From Bradyrhizobium vignae (GTDB lineage: Bacteria; Pseudomonadota; Alphaproteobacteria; Rhizobiales; Xanthobacteraceae): DNA of 64,000 nt. A program made the position numbers and the translations under genes. Positions 15,420-23,522 of this stretch are shown here, piece after piece. The notes under the pieces are model-generated. The model saw nothing but the letters and a program-made list of their open reading frames with translations, did no database searches and had not been told where the DNA came from. The DNA is taken from the NCBI RefSeq assembly GCF_004114425.1, contig NZ_RDQF01000009.1, forward strand, positions 124,001 through 188,000. The letters are read 5' to 3'. How positions within the stretch are numbered: the first letter of the stretch is position 1; each line of letters begins with the position of its first letter.

Positions 15420-15452
15420 GCATGATCGGGCGGTTCTCCTGAAAGATCATGC
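15420..15452. repeat. GCATGATC...GATCATGC palindrome, copy 1
   Basis: GCATGATC (15420-15427) pairs exactly with GATCATGC (15445-15452) across a 17-nt loop. Three more elements with the same ends are at 17987-18048, 28390-28443 and 57372-57436. It lies between convergent genes and could form a hairpin. I know similar elements from Bradyrhizobium intergenic regions. Confidence 0.75.
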
Positions 15453-15500
15453 GTAAGCAACAATCTGAAGCGCGACGATGATTCCAAATCTCATCGCGCT

Positions 15501-16181
15501 TTAGTTCAGCTCGATGATCCCGGTGGCGATGCCGGAGCCCGGCTGGTCGGCGAACTCGACCGTCTCGGCGGGCGCAATGCGGCCGGGGGCGCGATGAAAC
15601 AGCTCGCGATCGATTACCGCGCGCATCTTTGGACGCGGCAGCGCGTCGTTTCCGCGCATCAGATTCTTGATCTCGAAGCCGCCGTCCTCGCAGAACGTCT
15701 TGACCGAGGCGATGACGTGACAGACCTTGCCGTCAGTCTGGAAGGGCAGCAGCAGCCGTTCATAGGCGACGATGCGTCCGTAGACGTCCTCGACGTCGGC
15801 CACGCTGTAGACGGGCAACCCGCGCGCCACGCATTCGTGATAGATCGGTATCACGAATGGCGCGAGCCGCGGTCCGACATAGTCATCGAGCGGAACGCCC
15901 TTGCCGGTATGTCCATAGGCGCGCGAGATGCGCGTGCCTTCGCTCTGGATGATGAGGCGCGGCGTCGGCGTCGAAAATTCCACCGTATAGTAGATGAGAT
16001 CCCACAGTTCCTCCTCAAGTCGCACCGGCTGATACTCCCAGATCGCCGGCGCGATCTGCCGGCGCGCGTAAAGTCGCAGCCACGTGTTCAGGAGATCGCG
16101 TTGCCGGATCGACTTGACGACGGAGGGAGGGGCGCTTGCAAAATCCAAAGCAATATTCTCCGCACGTGAAGACCCGCACAT
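15501..16181 (-). CDS. PAS-like sensory protein, function unknown
   Basis: 226 residues from ATG 16181; the frame extends to 16595 without convincing protein sequence. The core is globular (KSIRQRDLLNTWLRLYARR, then ELWDLIYYTVEFSTPTPRLI, then GRIVAYERLLLPFQ, then IASVKTFCEDGGFEIKNLM) and resembles Bradyrhizobium PAS_5-like proteins that accept a variable C-terminal tail. No transmembrane segment or output domain, so it may be a small sensory protein with a partner elsewhere. Adjacent to, but divergent from, the liv operon. Start uncertain. Confidence 0.6.
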   Translation of the reverse strand: MCGSSRAENIALDFASAPPSVVKSIRQRDLLNTWLRLYARRQIAPAIWEYQPVRLEEELWDLIYYTVEFSTPTPRLIIQSEGTRISRAYGHTGKGVPLDDYVGPRLAPFVIPIYHECVARGLPVYSVADVEDVYGRIVAYERLLLPFQTDGKVCHVIASVKTFCEDGGFEIKNLMRGNDALPRPKMRAVIDRELFHRAPGRIAPAETVEFADQPGSGIATGIIELN

Positions 16182-16490
16182 GATCCCGCTTGCGGGAAAA
16201 TTTTCTATGAAGGCTGGCGCGGGAGACGAAAGACCGTTAACGACGGCTTGATGGCCGGCGCCTTGCGAACCGGGACGCCGGGCAGGCACGACATCAAAAC
16301 GTCTCCGACTAAGGGAGCATTTGTATCCCAGCCGGAGGCTTGATCTGCTCAGCTTTCCGCCTTGCCTAACCCCCGTCACCTCCGGCATATTCCGCGCCCG
16401 GAGGCGGCGTCCCGGGCGGGCTCCAAGGCCTCCGGACAGCCGAAGTAACAAGGACAGCCACGCGTCTAGCGCGGGCAGGGGGAAATCTGT
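16182..16490 (+). promoter_or_regulatory. Intergenic region upstream of the liv operon
   Basis: About 310 bases between the PAS-like gene and livG, holding the divergent promoters. I see no clear regulator site, riboswitch or repeat. AGGGGG just before TTG 16491 is the livG ribosome site. Confidence 0.4.
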
Positions 16491-17246
16491 TTGGCCAATG
16501 AGTTCATTCTCGAAACGGAAGGCTTGACCAAGGAGTTCGCGGGCTTCTTCGCCGTCCGCGACGTTGCGCTCAAGGTTCGCCGTGGGAGCATTCACGCATT
16601 GATCGGCCCGAACGGGGCCGGCAAGACGACCTGCTTCAATCTATTGACCAAGTTCCTCAAACCGTCTGCCGGAAAGATCCTGTACAAGGGGCAGGACATC
16701 ACGGCGATGGCACCGGCCGATGTGGCGCGCATGGGTCTTGTGCGTTCGTTCCAGATTTCGGCGGTGTTTCCGCATCTCACCGCGCTGGAAAACGTCCGTG
16801 TCGCGCTTCAGCGCCAGCACGGCTCTTCGTTCGACTTCTGGCGCTCGAAGTCCGTGCTCAACCGCTTCAACGATCGCGCGCGCGAGCTGTTGAACGATGT
16901 CGGCCTCAGTGAGTTTGCCAATACGCCTGCGGTCGAGATGCCCTACGGGCGCAAGCGTGCACTCGAGATCGCAACCACGCTTGCGCTCGACCCTGAGATG
17001 ATGCTGCTGGACGAGCCGATGGCCGGCATGGGTCACGAGGACATCGACAAGATCGCGGCGCTGATCAAGCGCATCTCCGCGAAATATACCATCCTGATGG
17101 TCGAGCATAATTTGAGCGTCGTCGCCAACCTCTCCGACATCATCACCGTGCTGACGCGCGGGCAGGTGCTCGCGCAGGGCCACTACTCCGAGCTCACCAA
17201 GGACGAGCGCGTCAAGGAAGCCTATCTGGGAGCCGGTCATGCCTGA
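16491..17246 (+). CDS. livG: Branched-chain amino-acid-type ABC transporter ATPase LivG
   Basis: 251-residue ATPase of a HAAT-type importer. Walker A is GPNGAGKTTCFNLL, Walker B is MMLLDEPMAGMG, and the H-loop is MVEHNLSVV. The signature region reads MPYGRKRALEIA instead of the usual LSxGxxR form, a family variant. Start is TTG with AGGGGG 12 nt upstream; the nearby ATG at 16498 is out of frame. livF overlaps by 8 nt. Confidence 0.93.
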   Translation: MANEFILETEGLTKEFAGFFAVRDVALKVRRGSIHALIGPNGAGKTTCFNLLTKFLKPSAGKILYKGQDITAMAPADVARMGLVRSFQISAVFPHLTALENVRVALQRQHGSSFDFWRSKSVLNRFNDRARELLNDVGLSEFANTPAVEMPYGRKRALEIATTLALDPEMMLLDEPMAGMGHEDIDKIAALIKRISAKYTILMVEHNLSVVANLSDIITVLTRGQVLAQGHYSELTKDERVKEAYLGAGHA

Positions 17247-17985
17247 CACTGCAATCGCCGAGGCTCCGGCCAGGGCTGCGACCGGCGGCAACATCCTTCA
17301 AGTCCGCAATCTCGAATCCTGGTACGGCGAGTCCCACATCCTGCACGGGATCAACTTCGACGTGAACGCGGGCGAGGTCGTCACCCTGCTCGGGCGCAAC
17401 GGCGCCGGCAAGACCACCACGCTGAAGTCGATCATGGGCATCATCGGCAAGCGCTCGGGCTCGGTGAAGTTCAACGACGAGGAGATCATCCGTGCGACCT
17501 CCGACAAGATCGCGCGCATGGGCATCGCGTTCTGCCCGGAAGAGCGGGGTATATTCTCCAGCCTCGACGTGCGGGAGAATCTGATGCTGCCGCCGGTCGT
17601 CCGCGCAGGCGGACTGCCGCTCGACCAGATCTTCGACCTGTTTCCGAACCTCAAGGAGCGGCTGTCCAGCCAGGGCACCAAGCTGTCGGGCGGAGAGCAG
17701 CAGATGCTCGCGATCGCGCGCATCCTGCGCACCGGCGCGAGTTTCCTGATGCTGGACGAGCCGACAGAGGGCCTTGCGCCCGTCATCATCCAGCAGATCG
17801 GCCACACCATTGCGCGGCTCAAGAAGGAGGGCTTCACCATTCTGCTGGTCGAGCAGAATTTCCGCTTCGCATCCACCGTTGCCGACCGCTACTACGTGGT
17901 CGAGCACGGCAAGATCATTGACGGATTTTCCAACGCGGAGCTTGCCACCAACATGGACAAGCTCCACACCTATTTGGGTGTCTAG
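17239..17985 (+). CDS. livF: Branched-chain amino-acid-type ABC transporter ATPase LivF
   Basis: 248 residues. Walker A LLGRNGAGKTTTLKS, signature LSGGEQQMLAIARIL, Walker B FLMLDEPTEGLAP and H-loop LVEQNFRFA (Q replaces H in the usual place, as in most LivF). It forms the ATPase heterodimer with LivG, and the ATG overlaps livG by 8 nt, so translation is coupled. A palindromic repeat (17987-18048) follows, before the binding-protein gene. Confidence 0.94.
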   Translation: MPDTAIAEAPARAATGGNILQVRNLESWYGESHILHGINFDVNAGEVVTLLGRNGAGKTTTLKSIMGIIGKRSGSVKFNDEEIIRATSDKIARMGIAFCPEERGIFSSLDVRENLMLPPVVRAGGLPLDQIFDLFPNLKERLSSQGTKLSGGEQQMLAIARILRTGASFLMLDEPTEGLAPVIIQQIGHTIARLKKEGFTILLVEQNFRFASTVADRYYVVEHGKIIDGFSNAELATNMDKLHTYLGV

Positions 17986-17986
17986 T

Positions 17987-18048
17987 GCATGATCAGGACC
18001 CTGAGGGCCGCGCTATCACAAATGGTGCGGTTTCCGACAAGATCATGC
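17987..18048. repeat. GCATGATC...GATCATGC palindrome, copy 2
   Basis: Sits between livF and livK. The right part, GCGGTTTCCGACAAGATCATGC, is nearly the same as copy 3 (28420-28441). It may modulate the mRNA between the ATPases and the much needed binding protein, but this is inferred. Confidence 0.75.
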
Positions 18049-18094
18049 TCAAACTGAAGAACTGCCAACGAGAAAATTCAAAAAGGAAAGTTGC

Positions 18095-19318
18095 ATGAAC
18101 ACCAGGTCGATTGCGTCATTGCTGCTGACCACCGCGCTCACCTTCGCCGCTGCAGGCGTCGCGTCCGCGCAGGACAAGACCGTGAAGATCGGCGCGCTGT
18201 CCGATCAGTCCGGCCTCTATGCCGATCTCGGCGGCCCCGGCTCGACGCTCGCCGCGCAAATGGCCGTTGAGGATTCCGGCCTGGCCGCGAAGGGCTGGAA
18301 GATCGACATCATCTCGGGCGATCACCAGAACAAGCCCGATATCGGCACCGCGATCGCGCGGCAGTGGTTCGACGTCGACAAGGTCGACATCATCGTCGAC
18401 GTGCCGAACTCGGGCGTCGCGCTCGCCGTCAACAACGTCATCAAGGAAAAGAACGGCGTCTACATCAACTCCGGCGCGGCGACATCGGACCTCACCAACG
18501 CGCAGTGCTCGCCCAACACCGTGCACTGGACTTACGACACCTACATGCTGGCCCACACCACCGGCCAAGCCCTGGTCAAGGCCGGCGGCGACACCTGGTT
18601 CTTCCTGACCGCGGACTACGCCTTCGGTGCCGCGCTCGAGCGCGACACCAGCGCGGTCGTCACCGCCAACGGCGGCAAGGTGGTGGGCGGCGTCAAGCAT
18701 CCGCTGAACACGCCGGATTTCTCCTCCTTCCTGCTCCAGGCGCAGGCGTCCAAGGCCAAGATCATCGGTCTTGCCAATGCCGGCGGCGACACCACCAACA
18801 CCATCAAGCAGGCGGCCGAGTTCGGCATCGGCAAAGGCGGCCAGAAGCTCGCGGCGCTGCTGCTCTTCCTCACCGACGTCAAGGCGATCGGGCTGGAGAC
18901 GGCGCAGGGCCTCAACTTCACCGAGACCTTCTACTGGGACATGAACGACCAGACCCGCGCGTTCTCGAAGCGTTTCGCCGCGAAGATGAAGAACAATGCG
19001 CCGCCGACCATGGTGCAGGCGGGCGTCTATGCCGGCGTGCGTCACTACCTCAAGGCTCTCGAAGCACTCGGCGGCAATCCGCATGACGGCGTCAAGATCG
19101 TCGAGAAGATGAAATCGATGCCGACCGAGGACGATCTGTTCGGCAAGGGCGAGATCCAGCCCAACGGCCGCACCATCCACAGCGCCTATCTGTTCGAGGT
19201 GAAGAAGCCCTCCGAGTCCAAGGGACCGTGGGACTTCTACAAGCTGGTCGGCACGGTGCCGGGCGACCAGGCTTTCACCCCGCTGTCCGAGAGCAAGTGC
19301 GCGCTGCTCAAGAAGTAA
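18095..19318 (+). CDS. ABC transporter substrate-binding protein, LivK-like
   Basis: 407-residue periplasmic binding protein of type-1 fold. The signal peptide ends near FAAAGVASA, cleaved before QDKTVKIGAL. The ligand clefts cannot be assigned, so branched-chain amino acids are only a default; related rhizobial proteins bind many small molecules. It sits within livG-livF-(this)-livH-livM and is followed by a strong hairpin, so its mRNA is likely more abundant than the permeases. The orphan paralogue at 33086-34309 has the same length. Confidence 0.9.
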   Translation: MNTRSIASLLLTTALTFAAAGVASAQDKTVKIGALSDQSGLYADLGGPGSTLAAQMAVEDSGLAAKGWKIDIISGDHQNKPDIGTAIARQWFDVDKVDIIVDVPNSGVALAVNNVIKEKNGVYINSGAATSDLTNAQCSPNTVHWTYDTYMLAHTTGQALVKAGGDTWFFLTADYAFGAALERDTSAVVTANGGKVVGGVKHPLNTPDFSSFLLQAQASKAKIIGLANAGGDTTNTIKQAAEFGIGKGGQKLAALLLFLTDVKAIGLETAQGLNFTETFYWDMNDQTRAFSKRFAAKMKNNAPPTMVQAGVYAGVRHYLKALEALGGNPHDGVKIVEKMKSMPTEDDLFGKGEIQPNGRTIHSAYLFEVKKPSESKGPWDFYKLVGTVPGDQAFTPLSESKCALLKK

Positions 19319-19325
19319 GATAACG

Positions 19326-19351
19326 GCCCGCAGGCCATCGAGCCTGCGGGC
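19326..19351 (+). terminator. Hairpin between binding-protein and permease genes
   Basis: GCCCGCAGG pairs exactly with CCTGCGGGC over an 8-nt loop, followed by GACTTT. It lies 8 nt after the binding-protein stop inside the operon. Such hairpins commonly cause partial termination or protect the upstream mRNA, which fits higher binding-protein dose. Confidence 0.7.
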
Positions 19352-19391
19352 GACTTTCACGGGAACGCCGAAGGGACCGGGTGCGGGATCG

Positions 19392-20255
19392 ATGCAGGCT
19401 CTTTACGCTCAGCTACTGGTGGGACTGATCAACGGCTCGTTCTACGCGCTGCTCAGTCTCGGGCTTGCCGTGATCTTCGGCATGCTCAACATCATCAATT
19501 TCGCCCATGGCGCGCTCTACATGATGGGCGCCTTCGTGGCGTATTTCCTGCTGAACCTCGGCGGCATCAACTACTGGTGGGCGCTGCTGCTGGCGCCGAT
19601 CATCGTCGGCATCTTCGGCATGATCCTGGAACGGACCATGCTGCAATGGCTGACCGGGCTCGACCATCTCTACGGCCTGCTGCTGACCTTCGGCATCGCG
19701 CTGATCGTGCAGGGCGTGTTCCAGAACTACTTCGGCTCCTCGGGCCTGCCTTACGCCATTCCGGACCAGCTCAAGGGCGGCATGAATCTCGGCTTCATGT
19801 TCTTGCCCGTCTACCGCGGCTGGGTCGTCGTGTTTTCGCTGGTGGTGTGTCTTGCCACCTGGTTCCTGATCGAGAAGACGCAGCTCGGCGCCTACTTGCG
19901 CGCCGCCACCGAAAACCCCACGCTGGTCCGCGCCTTCGGCATCAACGTGCCGCGCATGATCACGCTGACCTATGGTCTCGGCGTCGGCCTCGCCGCGCTC
20001 GCAGGCGTGCTCTCGGCGCCAATCAACCAGGTGCGGCCGCTGATGGGCGCCGACCTCATCATCGTCGTGTTCGCGGTGGTGGTGATCGGCGGCATGGGTT
20101 CGATCATGGGCTCCATCATCACCGGCTTCGCGCTCGGCGTGATCGAGGGTCTGACCAAGTATTTCTACCCCGAGGCCTCCAATACCGTCGTGTTCGTACT
20201 GATGGTGCTGGTGCTCCTGGTGAAGCCAACGGGATTGACGGGAAGAGCGGCCTGA
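19392..20255 (+). CDS. livH: Branched-chain amino-acid-type ABC permease LivH
   Basis: 287-residue inner-membrane permease with about eight hydrophobic helices. The signature IFGMLNIINFAHG and the coupling region ATENPTLVRAFGINVPRM (cytoplasmic loop meeting LivG/F) are seen. It pairs with LivM to form the channel. The next start is one base after the stop, so translation is coupled. Confidence 0.93.
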   Translation: MQALYAQLLVGLINGSFYALLSLGLAVIFGMLNIINFAHGALYMMGAFVAYFLLNLGGINYWWALLLAPIIVGIFGMILERTMLQWLTGLDHLYGLLLTFGIALIVQGVFQNYFGSSGLPYAIPDQLKGGMNLGFMFLPVYRGWVVVFSLVVCLATWFLIEKTQLGAYLRAATENPTLVRAFGINVPRMITLTYGLGVGLAALAGVLSAPINQVRPLMGADLIIVVFAVVVIGGMGSIMGSIITGFALGVIEGLTKYFYPEASNTVVFVLMVLVLLVKPTGLTGRAA

Positions 20256-20256
20256 T

Positions 20257-21225
20257 ATGACAACCCTGACGGACGATACGCTGCCTGCAAGCCCGCGTGC
20301 GATGCGCGACGAGATGATTGTGTTCGTGGTGATGGCGCTGCTCTTGGCGTCTGTCCCGTTCACGGGAGTCTATCCGTTCTTCGTGATGCAGGCGCTGTGC
20401 TTTGCGCTGCTCGCCTGCGCCTTCAACCTCTTGGTCGGCTATGGCGGCCTGTTGTCGTTCGGCCATGCAATGTTCTTGGGGACGGCCGGCTATTGCAGCG
20501 CGCACGCGCTCAAAGTGTGGGGACTGCCGCCGGAGCTCGGCATTCTCGTCGGCGTCGCCGCGGCGTTCGGCCTGTCGGTCATCACCGGTTACATCTCGAT
20601 CCGGCGCCAGGGCATTTATTTCTCGATGATCACGCTGGCGCTGTCGCAGCTGCTGTACTTCATCTACCTCCAGGCACCGTTCACCCATGGTGAGGACGGC
20701 ATTCAGGGCATTCCGCAGGGGCACATGTTCGGCGTGCTCGATCTCTCGAATGCGACGGTGCTGTACTATGTCGTGCTGGCCGGCTTCCTCGCTGGCTTCC
20801 TGTTGATCTTCCGCATCATCAACTCGCCGTTCGGCGAAGTCCTGAAGTCGATCCGCGAGAACGAGCAGCGGGCGATTTCGCTCGGCTATCGCACCGACCA
20901 GTACAAGTTCCTGGCCTTCATCCTCTCAGGGACTCTGGCCGGCTTTGCCGGATCGCTGAAGGTGTTCGTGGCGCAAAATGCCTCGCTCACCGACGTGCAT
21001 TGGTCGATGTCGGGCGAAGTCGTGCTGATGACGCTGGTGGGCGGTCTCGGTACCATTTTCGGCCCCGTGGTCGGCGCCTTCGTGATCATCGCCATGCAGC
21101 AGTATCTGGCGGGCTTCGGCCAGTGGGTCACGGTGATCCAGGGCGCGATCTTCGTGATCTGCGTGCTCACCTTCCGCCGCGGCGTCATCGGCGAAATCGC
21201 GCATTACTTCCGAAGATCGCTCTAA
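20257..21225 (+). CDS. livM: Branched-chain amino-acid-type ABC permease LivM
   Basis: 322 residues with about 10 hydrophobic helices. It has the LivM signature NLLVGYGGLLSFGHAMFLG and a cytoplasmic coupling loop KSIRENEQRAISLGYRTDQY. Last gene of the operon. A short stem ACCGCTT-GA-AAGCGGT (21252-21267) follows and may end the transcript. Confidence 0.93.
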   Translation: MTTLTDDTLPASPRAMRDEMIVFVVMALLLASVPFTGVYPFFVMQALCFALLACAFNLLVGYGGLLSFGHAMFLGTAGYCSAHALKVWGLPPELGILVGVAAAFGLSVITGYISIRRQGIYFSMITLALSQLLYFIYLQAPFTHGEDGIQGIPQGHMFGVLDLSNATVLYYVVLAGFLAGFLLIFRIINSPFGEVLKSIRENEQRAISLGYRTDQYKFLAFILSGTLAGFAGSLKVFVAQNASLTDVHWSMSGEVVLMTLVGGLGTIFGPVVGAFVIIAMQQYLAGFGQWVTVIQGAIFVICVLTFRRGVIGEIAHYFRRSL

Positions 21226-21251
21226 GCAACTGATTTTAAATAGATTTACTG

Positions 21252-21267
21252 ACCGCTTGAAAGCGGT
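21252..21267 (+). terminator. Short hairpin after livM
   Basis: ACCGCTT-GA-AAGCGGT is a perfect 7-bp inverted repeat 26 nt after the livM stop. The T tract is missing, so the assignment as a terminator is tentative. Confidence 0.4.
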
Positions 21268-21322
21268 GGATGATCCGGCTCCGCGGGCGTGAGATGACAC
21301 GCGCGCGGATCGAAAATGGTCT

Positions 21323-21340
21323 ATGACAGTTTCGTGACGG
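21323..21340 (-). promoter_or_regulatory. Pho box upstream of the DUF47-pit pair
   Basis: Read on the minus strand, the site is CCGTCAC-GAAA-CTGTCAT: two direct 7-mers with an 11-bp repeat spacing, as in PhoB boxes (CTGTCAT repeats). It lies about 40 bp before the DUF47 start. In Sinorhizobium meliloti PhoB represses orfA-pit under phosphate limitation, so a similar control is likely here. Half-sites are not perfect. Confidence 0.7.
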
Positions 21341-21381
21341 CCCCTTCGGGCCTGGCCATTTCCAACCGGTAGCCTGTCCCC

Positions 21382-22026
21382 ATGATGCGATGGTTTCGTG
21401 CGTTCCTGCCCAAGGAAGAACGGTTCTTCGACCTGTTCGACCGGCATGCCCAGACGGTGATCCAAGGGGCGATCGCGCTACAGGGCATGCTCAATGGCGG
21501 CGAGGAGACGCCGGTCTATTGCCAGCGCGTCAATCAGTTCGAGAACGACGCGGACAACATCACCCGTGAGGTGCTGACGGCGGTGCGCCGCACCTTCATC
21601 ACCCCGTTCGACCGCGGCGACATCAAGAACCTGATCACGTCGATGGACGATGCCATCGATCAGATGCAGCAGACGGCCAAGGCCGTGATGCTGTTCGAGG
21701 TTCGCGCCTTCGAGCCGCCCATGCGCGAGATCGGCGGGCTCCTGATCGAATGCGCCAATCTGGTCGGGCGTGCGCTGCCGCTGATGCAGTCGATCGGCCC
21801 GAACGTCGCCATGCTGACCGCCATCACCGAAGAGCTCGGCAAGCTGGAGGGCCGGGTCGACGATCTTCACGACATCGGCCTGAAGGAGCTGTTCCTCAAG
21901 CACCGCGAGGGGAATGCGATGGACTTCATCGTTGGCGTCGAGATCTACGACCACCTGGAGAAGGTGGCCGATCGCTTCGACGACGTCGCGAACGAGATCA
22001 ACAGCATCGTCATCGAGCAAGTGTAG
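21382..22026 (+). CDS. DUF47 (PhoU-like) protein, Pit accessory
   Basis: 214 residues, all-helical. The PhoU/DUF47 pattern is clear: DNITREVLTAVRRTFITPFD followed by MDDAIDQMQQTAKAVML, and acidic/helical repeats further on. It is thought to regulate the adjacent low-affinity phosphate transporter, which starts 12 nt downstream. Pair matches the rhizobial orfA-pit operon. A Pho box lies upstream. Confidence 0.9.
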   Translation: MMRWFRAFLPKEERFFDLFDRHAQTVIQGAIALQGMLNGGEETPVYCQRVNQFENDADNITREVLTAVRRTFITPFDRGDIKNLITSMDDAIDQMQQTAKAVMLFEVRAFEPPMREIGGLLIECANLVGRALPLMQSIGPNVAMLTAITEELGKLEGRVDDLHDIGLKELFLKHREGNAMDFIVGVEIYDHLEKVADRFDDVANEINSIVIEQV

Positions 22027-22037
22027 GCGGGGCTGCC

Positions 22038-23045
22038 GTGGATGCTGCGTTGGGTGTTCCCGTCCTGGTCGGACTGATCGCCGTCGCGCTGCTGTTCGAC
22101 TTCCTGAACGGCCTGCACGACGCCGCCAATTCGATCGCGACCATCGTCTCGACCCGCGTGCTGCGGCCGCAATTCGCGGTATTCTGGGCCGCTTTCTTCA
22201 ATTTCGTCGCCTTCATGGTGTTCGGCCTGCACGTCGCCCAGACCATCGGCACGGGCATCATCGATCCCTCGATCGTCGATGCCCAGGTGATCTTCGCGGC
22301 GCTCGTCGGCGCCATCGTCTGGAACCTCGTGACCTGGGCGCTCGGCATTCCTTCTTCATCCTCGCACGCGCTGATCGGAGGCCTCGTCGGCGGCGGCATG
22401 GCCAAGGCGGGGATTTCGGCCGCGGTGTGGAGCGGGCTGTCCAAGACGGTGCTGGCGATCGTACTGTCGCCGCTGGTCGGCTTTCTGCTCGCGATGATGC
22501 TGGTCGCGATCGTGTCCTGGGCCTCGGTGCGTTCGACGCCGTTCGCGGTCGATCGCGCGTTCCGCATCCTGCAATTCGCCTCCGCCTCGCTCTATTCGCT
22601 CGGCCATGGCGGCAACGACGCGCAGAAGACCATGGGCATCATCGCGGTGCTGCTCTATTCGCAAGGCCATCTCGGCAGCGAGTTCTCGGTGCCGTTCTGG
22701 GTCGTGCTGTCCTGCCAGGCGGCGATGGCGCTGGGCACGCTGATGGGTGGCTGGCGCATCGTCCGCACGATGGGCCTGCGCATCACGAAATTGACGCCGA
22801 TGCAGGGCTTTTGCGCCGAGACGGGGGGTGCCGCGACCCTGTTCATGGCGACCTATCTCGGGGTTCCCGTCTCGACCACCCACACCATCACCGGCGCCAT
22901 CGTCGGCGTCGGCGCGGCCCGCCGCGTCTCGGCAGTGCGCTGGAACGTCGCCAGCTCGATCGTCTATGCCTGGGTGATCACGATCCCGGCCTCGGCCATC
23001 GTCGCCGCGCTGACCTGGTGGGTGGTTCAGATCTTCGTCAGGTAA
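22038..23045 (+). CDS. pit: Inorganic phosphate transporter PiT family
   Basis: 335-residue inner-membrane Pi transporter with about 10 hydrophobic segments and two PiT signature repeats: [16 protein letters not shown] near the N-terminus and [15 protein letters not shown] in the second half. GTG 22038 follows GGGG and opens the first helix; the longer frame to 21750 is shadow of the DUF47 gene. Low-affinity H+-coupled uptake is expected. Ends overlapping the sugE end. Confidence 0.92.
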   Translation: MDAALGVPVLVGLIAVALLFDFLNGLHDAANSIATIVSTRVLRPQFAVFWAAFFNFVAFMVFGLHVAQTIGTGIIDPSIVDAQVIFAALVGAIVWNLVTWALGIPSSSSHALIGGLVGGGMAKAGISAAVWSGLSKTVLAIVLSPLVGFLLAMMLVAIVSWASVRSTPFAVDRAFRILQFASASLYSLGHGGNDAQKTMGIIAVLLYSQGHLGSEFSVPFWVVLSCQAAMALGTLMGGWRIVRTMGLRITKLTPMQGFCAETGGAATLFMATYLGVPVSTTHTITGAIVGVGAARRVSAVRWNVASSIVYAWVITIPASAIVAALTWWVVQIFVR

Positions 23046-23352
23046 CGAGCTTCAGCCCGGCAATCCCGGCGACGATCAGGGAGATGCTGGCAAGACGGAA
23101 GGCCGTTGCCGGCTCGCCGAACAGGACGATGCCGAGCGTCGCAGTGCCGACCGCGCCGATGCCGGTCCAGACCGCATAGGCGGTTCCGACGGGAAGTGAT
23201 TTGAGCGCAAGCCCGAGCAGGATGACGCTGCCGGCCATGGCCGCCAGCGTGATGACGGACGGAACGAGCCTGGTGAAGCCCTCGGTGTATTTCAAGCCGA
23301 TCGCCCAGGTGATCTCGAGAAGACCGGCGACAAACAGGATGCTCCAGGCCAC
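23038..23352 (-). CDS. sugE: Small multidrug resistance family guanidinium exporter (SugE/Gdx)
   Basis: 104-residue four-helix SMR protein. Conserved Glu13 ([11 protein letters not shown]) and the Gdx-type motif [18 protein letters not shown] are seen. Members with this motif export guanidinium by proton antiport. GTG start at 23352 has GGAGG 6 nt upstream; the longer frame to 23541 reads into the riboswitch. Its ends overlap those of pit by 8 nt. Guanidine-II riboswitch at 23370-23421 controls it, which makes the functional call strong. Confidence 0.92.
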   Translation of the reverse strand: MAWSILFVAGLLEITWAIGLKYTEGFTRLVPSVITLAAMAGSVILLGLALKSLPVGTAYAVWTGIGAVGTATLGIVLFGEPATAFRLASISLIVAGIAGLKLVT

Positions 23353-23369
23353 GACGACCCTCCATTTCA

Positions 23370-23421
23370 GCAGGGTCGTCCCCGCGGCTGACGTGCTGAT
23401 GGATAGGGAGGCCGTCCTCCC
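23370..23421 (-). ncRNA. Guanidine-II (mini-ykkC) riboswitch
   Basis: On the minus strand, P1 is GGGAGG-ACGG-CCTCCC (6 bp) and P2 is GCGGGG-ACGA-CCCTGC (6 bp with one G-T), separated by 20 nt. Both tetraloops fit the ACGR consensus that defines guanidine-II. The ribosome site GGAGG (23359-23363) and sugE GTG follow P2 by 6 nt, so guanidine binding would expose the site. This is the usual target gene. Confidence 0.88.
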
Positions 23422-23522
23422 CAAGACTGATATCCAAGCGCCGATATGGGGCTGGCCGAAGGCCTGTGCAATCACCAAATGAGGCTTGATCAGGCCCGTT
23501 TTCCCTGCCACACGCTCCCGCC

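Noticed and set aside
16182..16595. N-terminal extension of the PAS-like protein to 16595
   Set aside because: The extra 138 residues look random and overlap the livG start.
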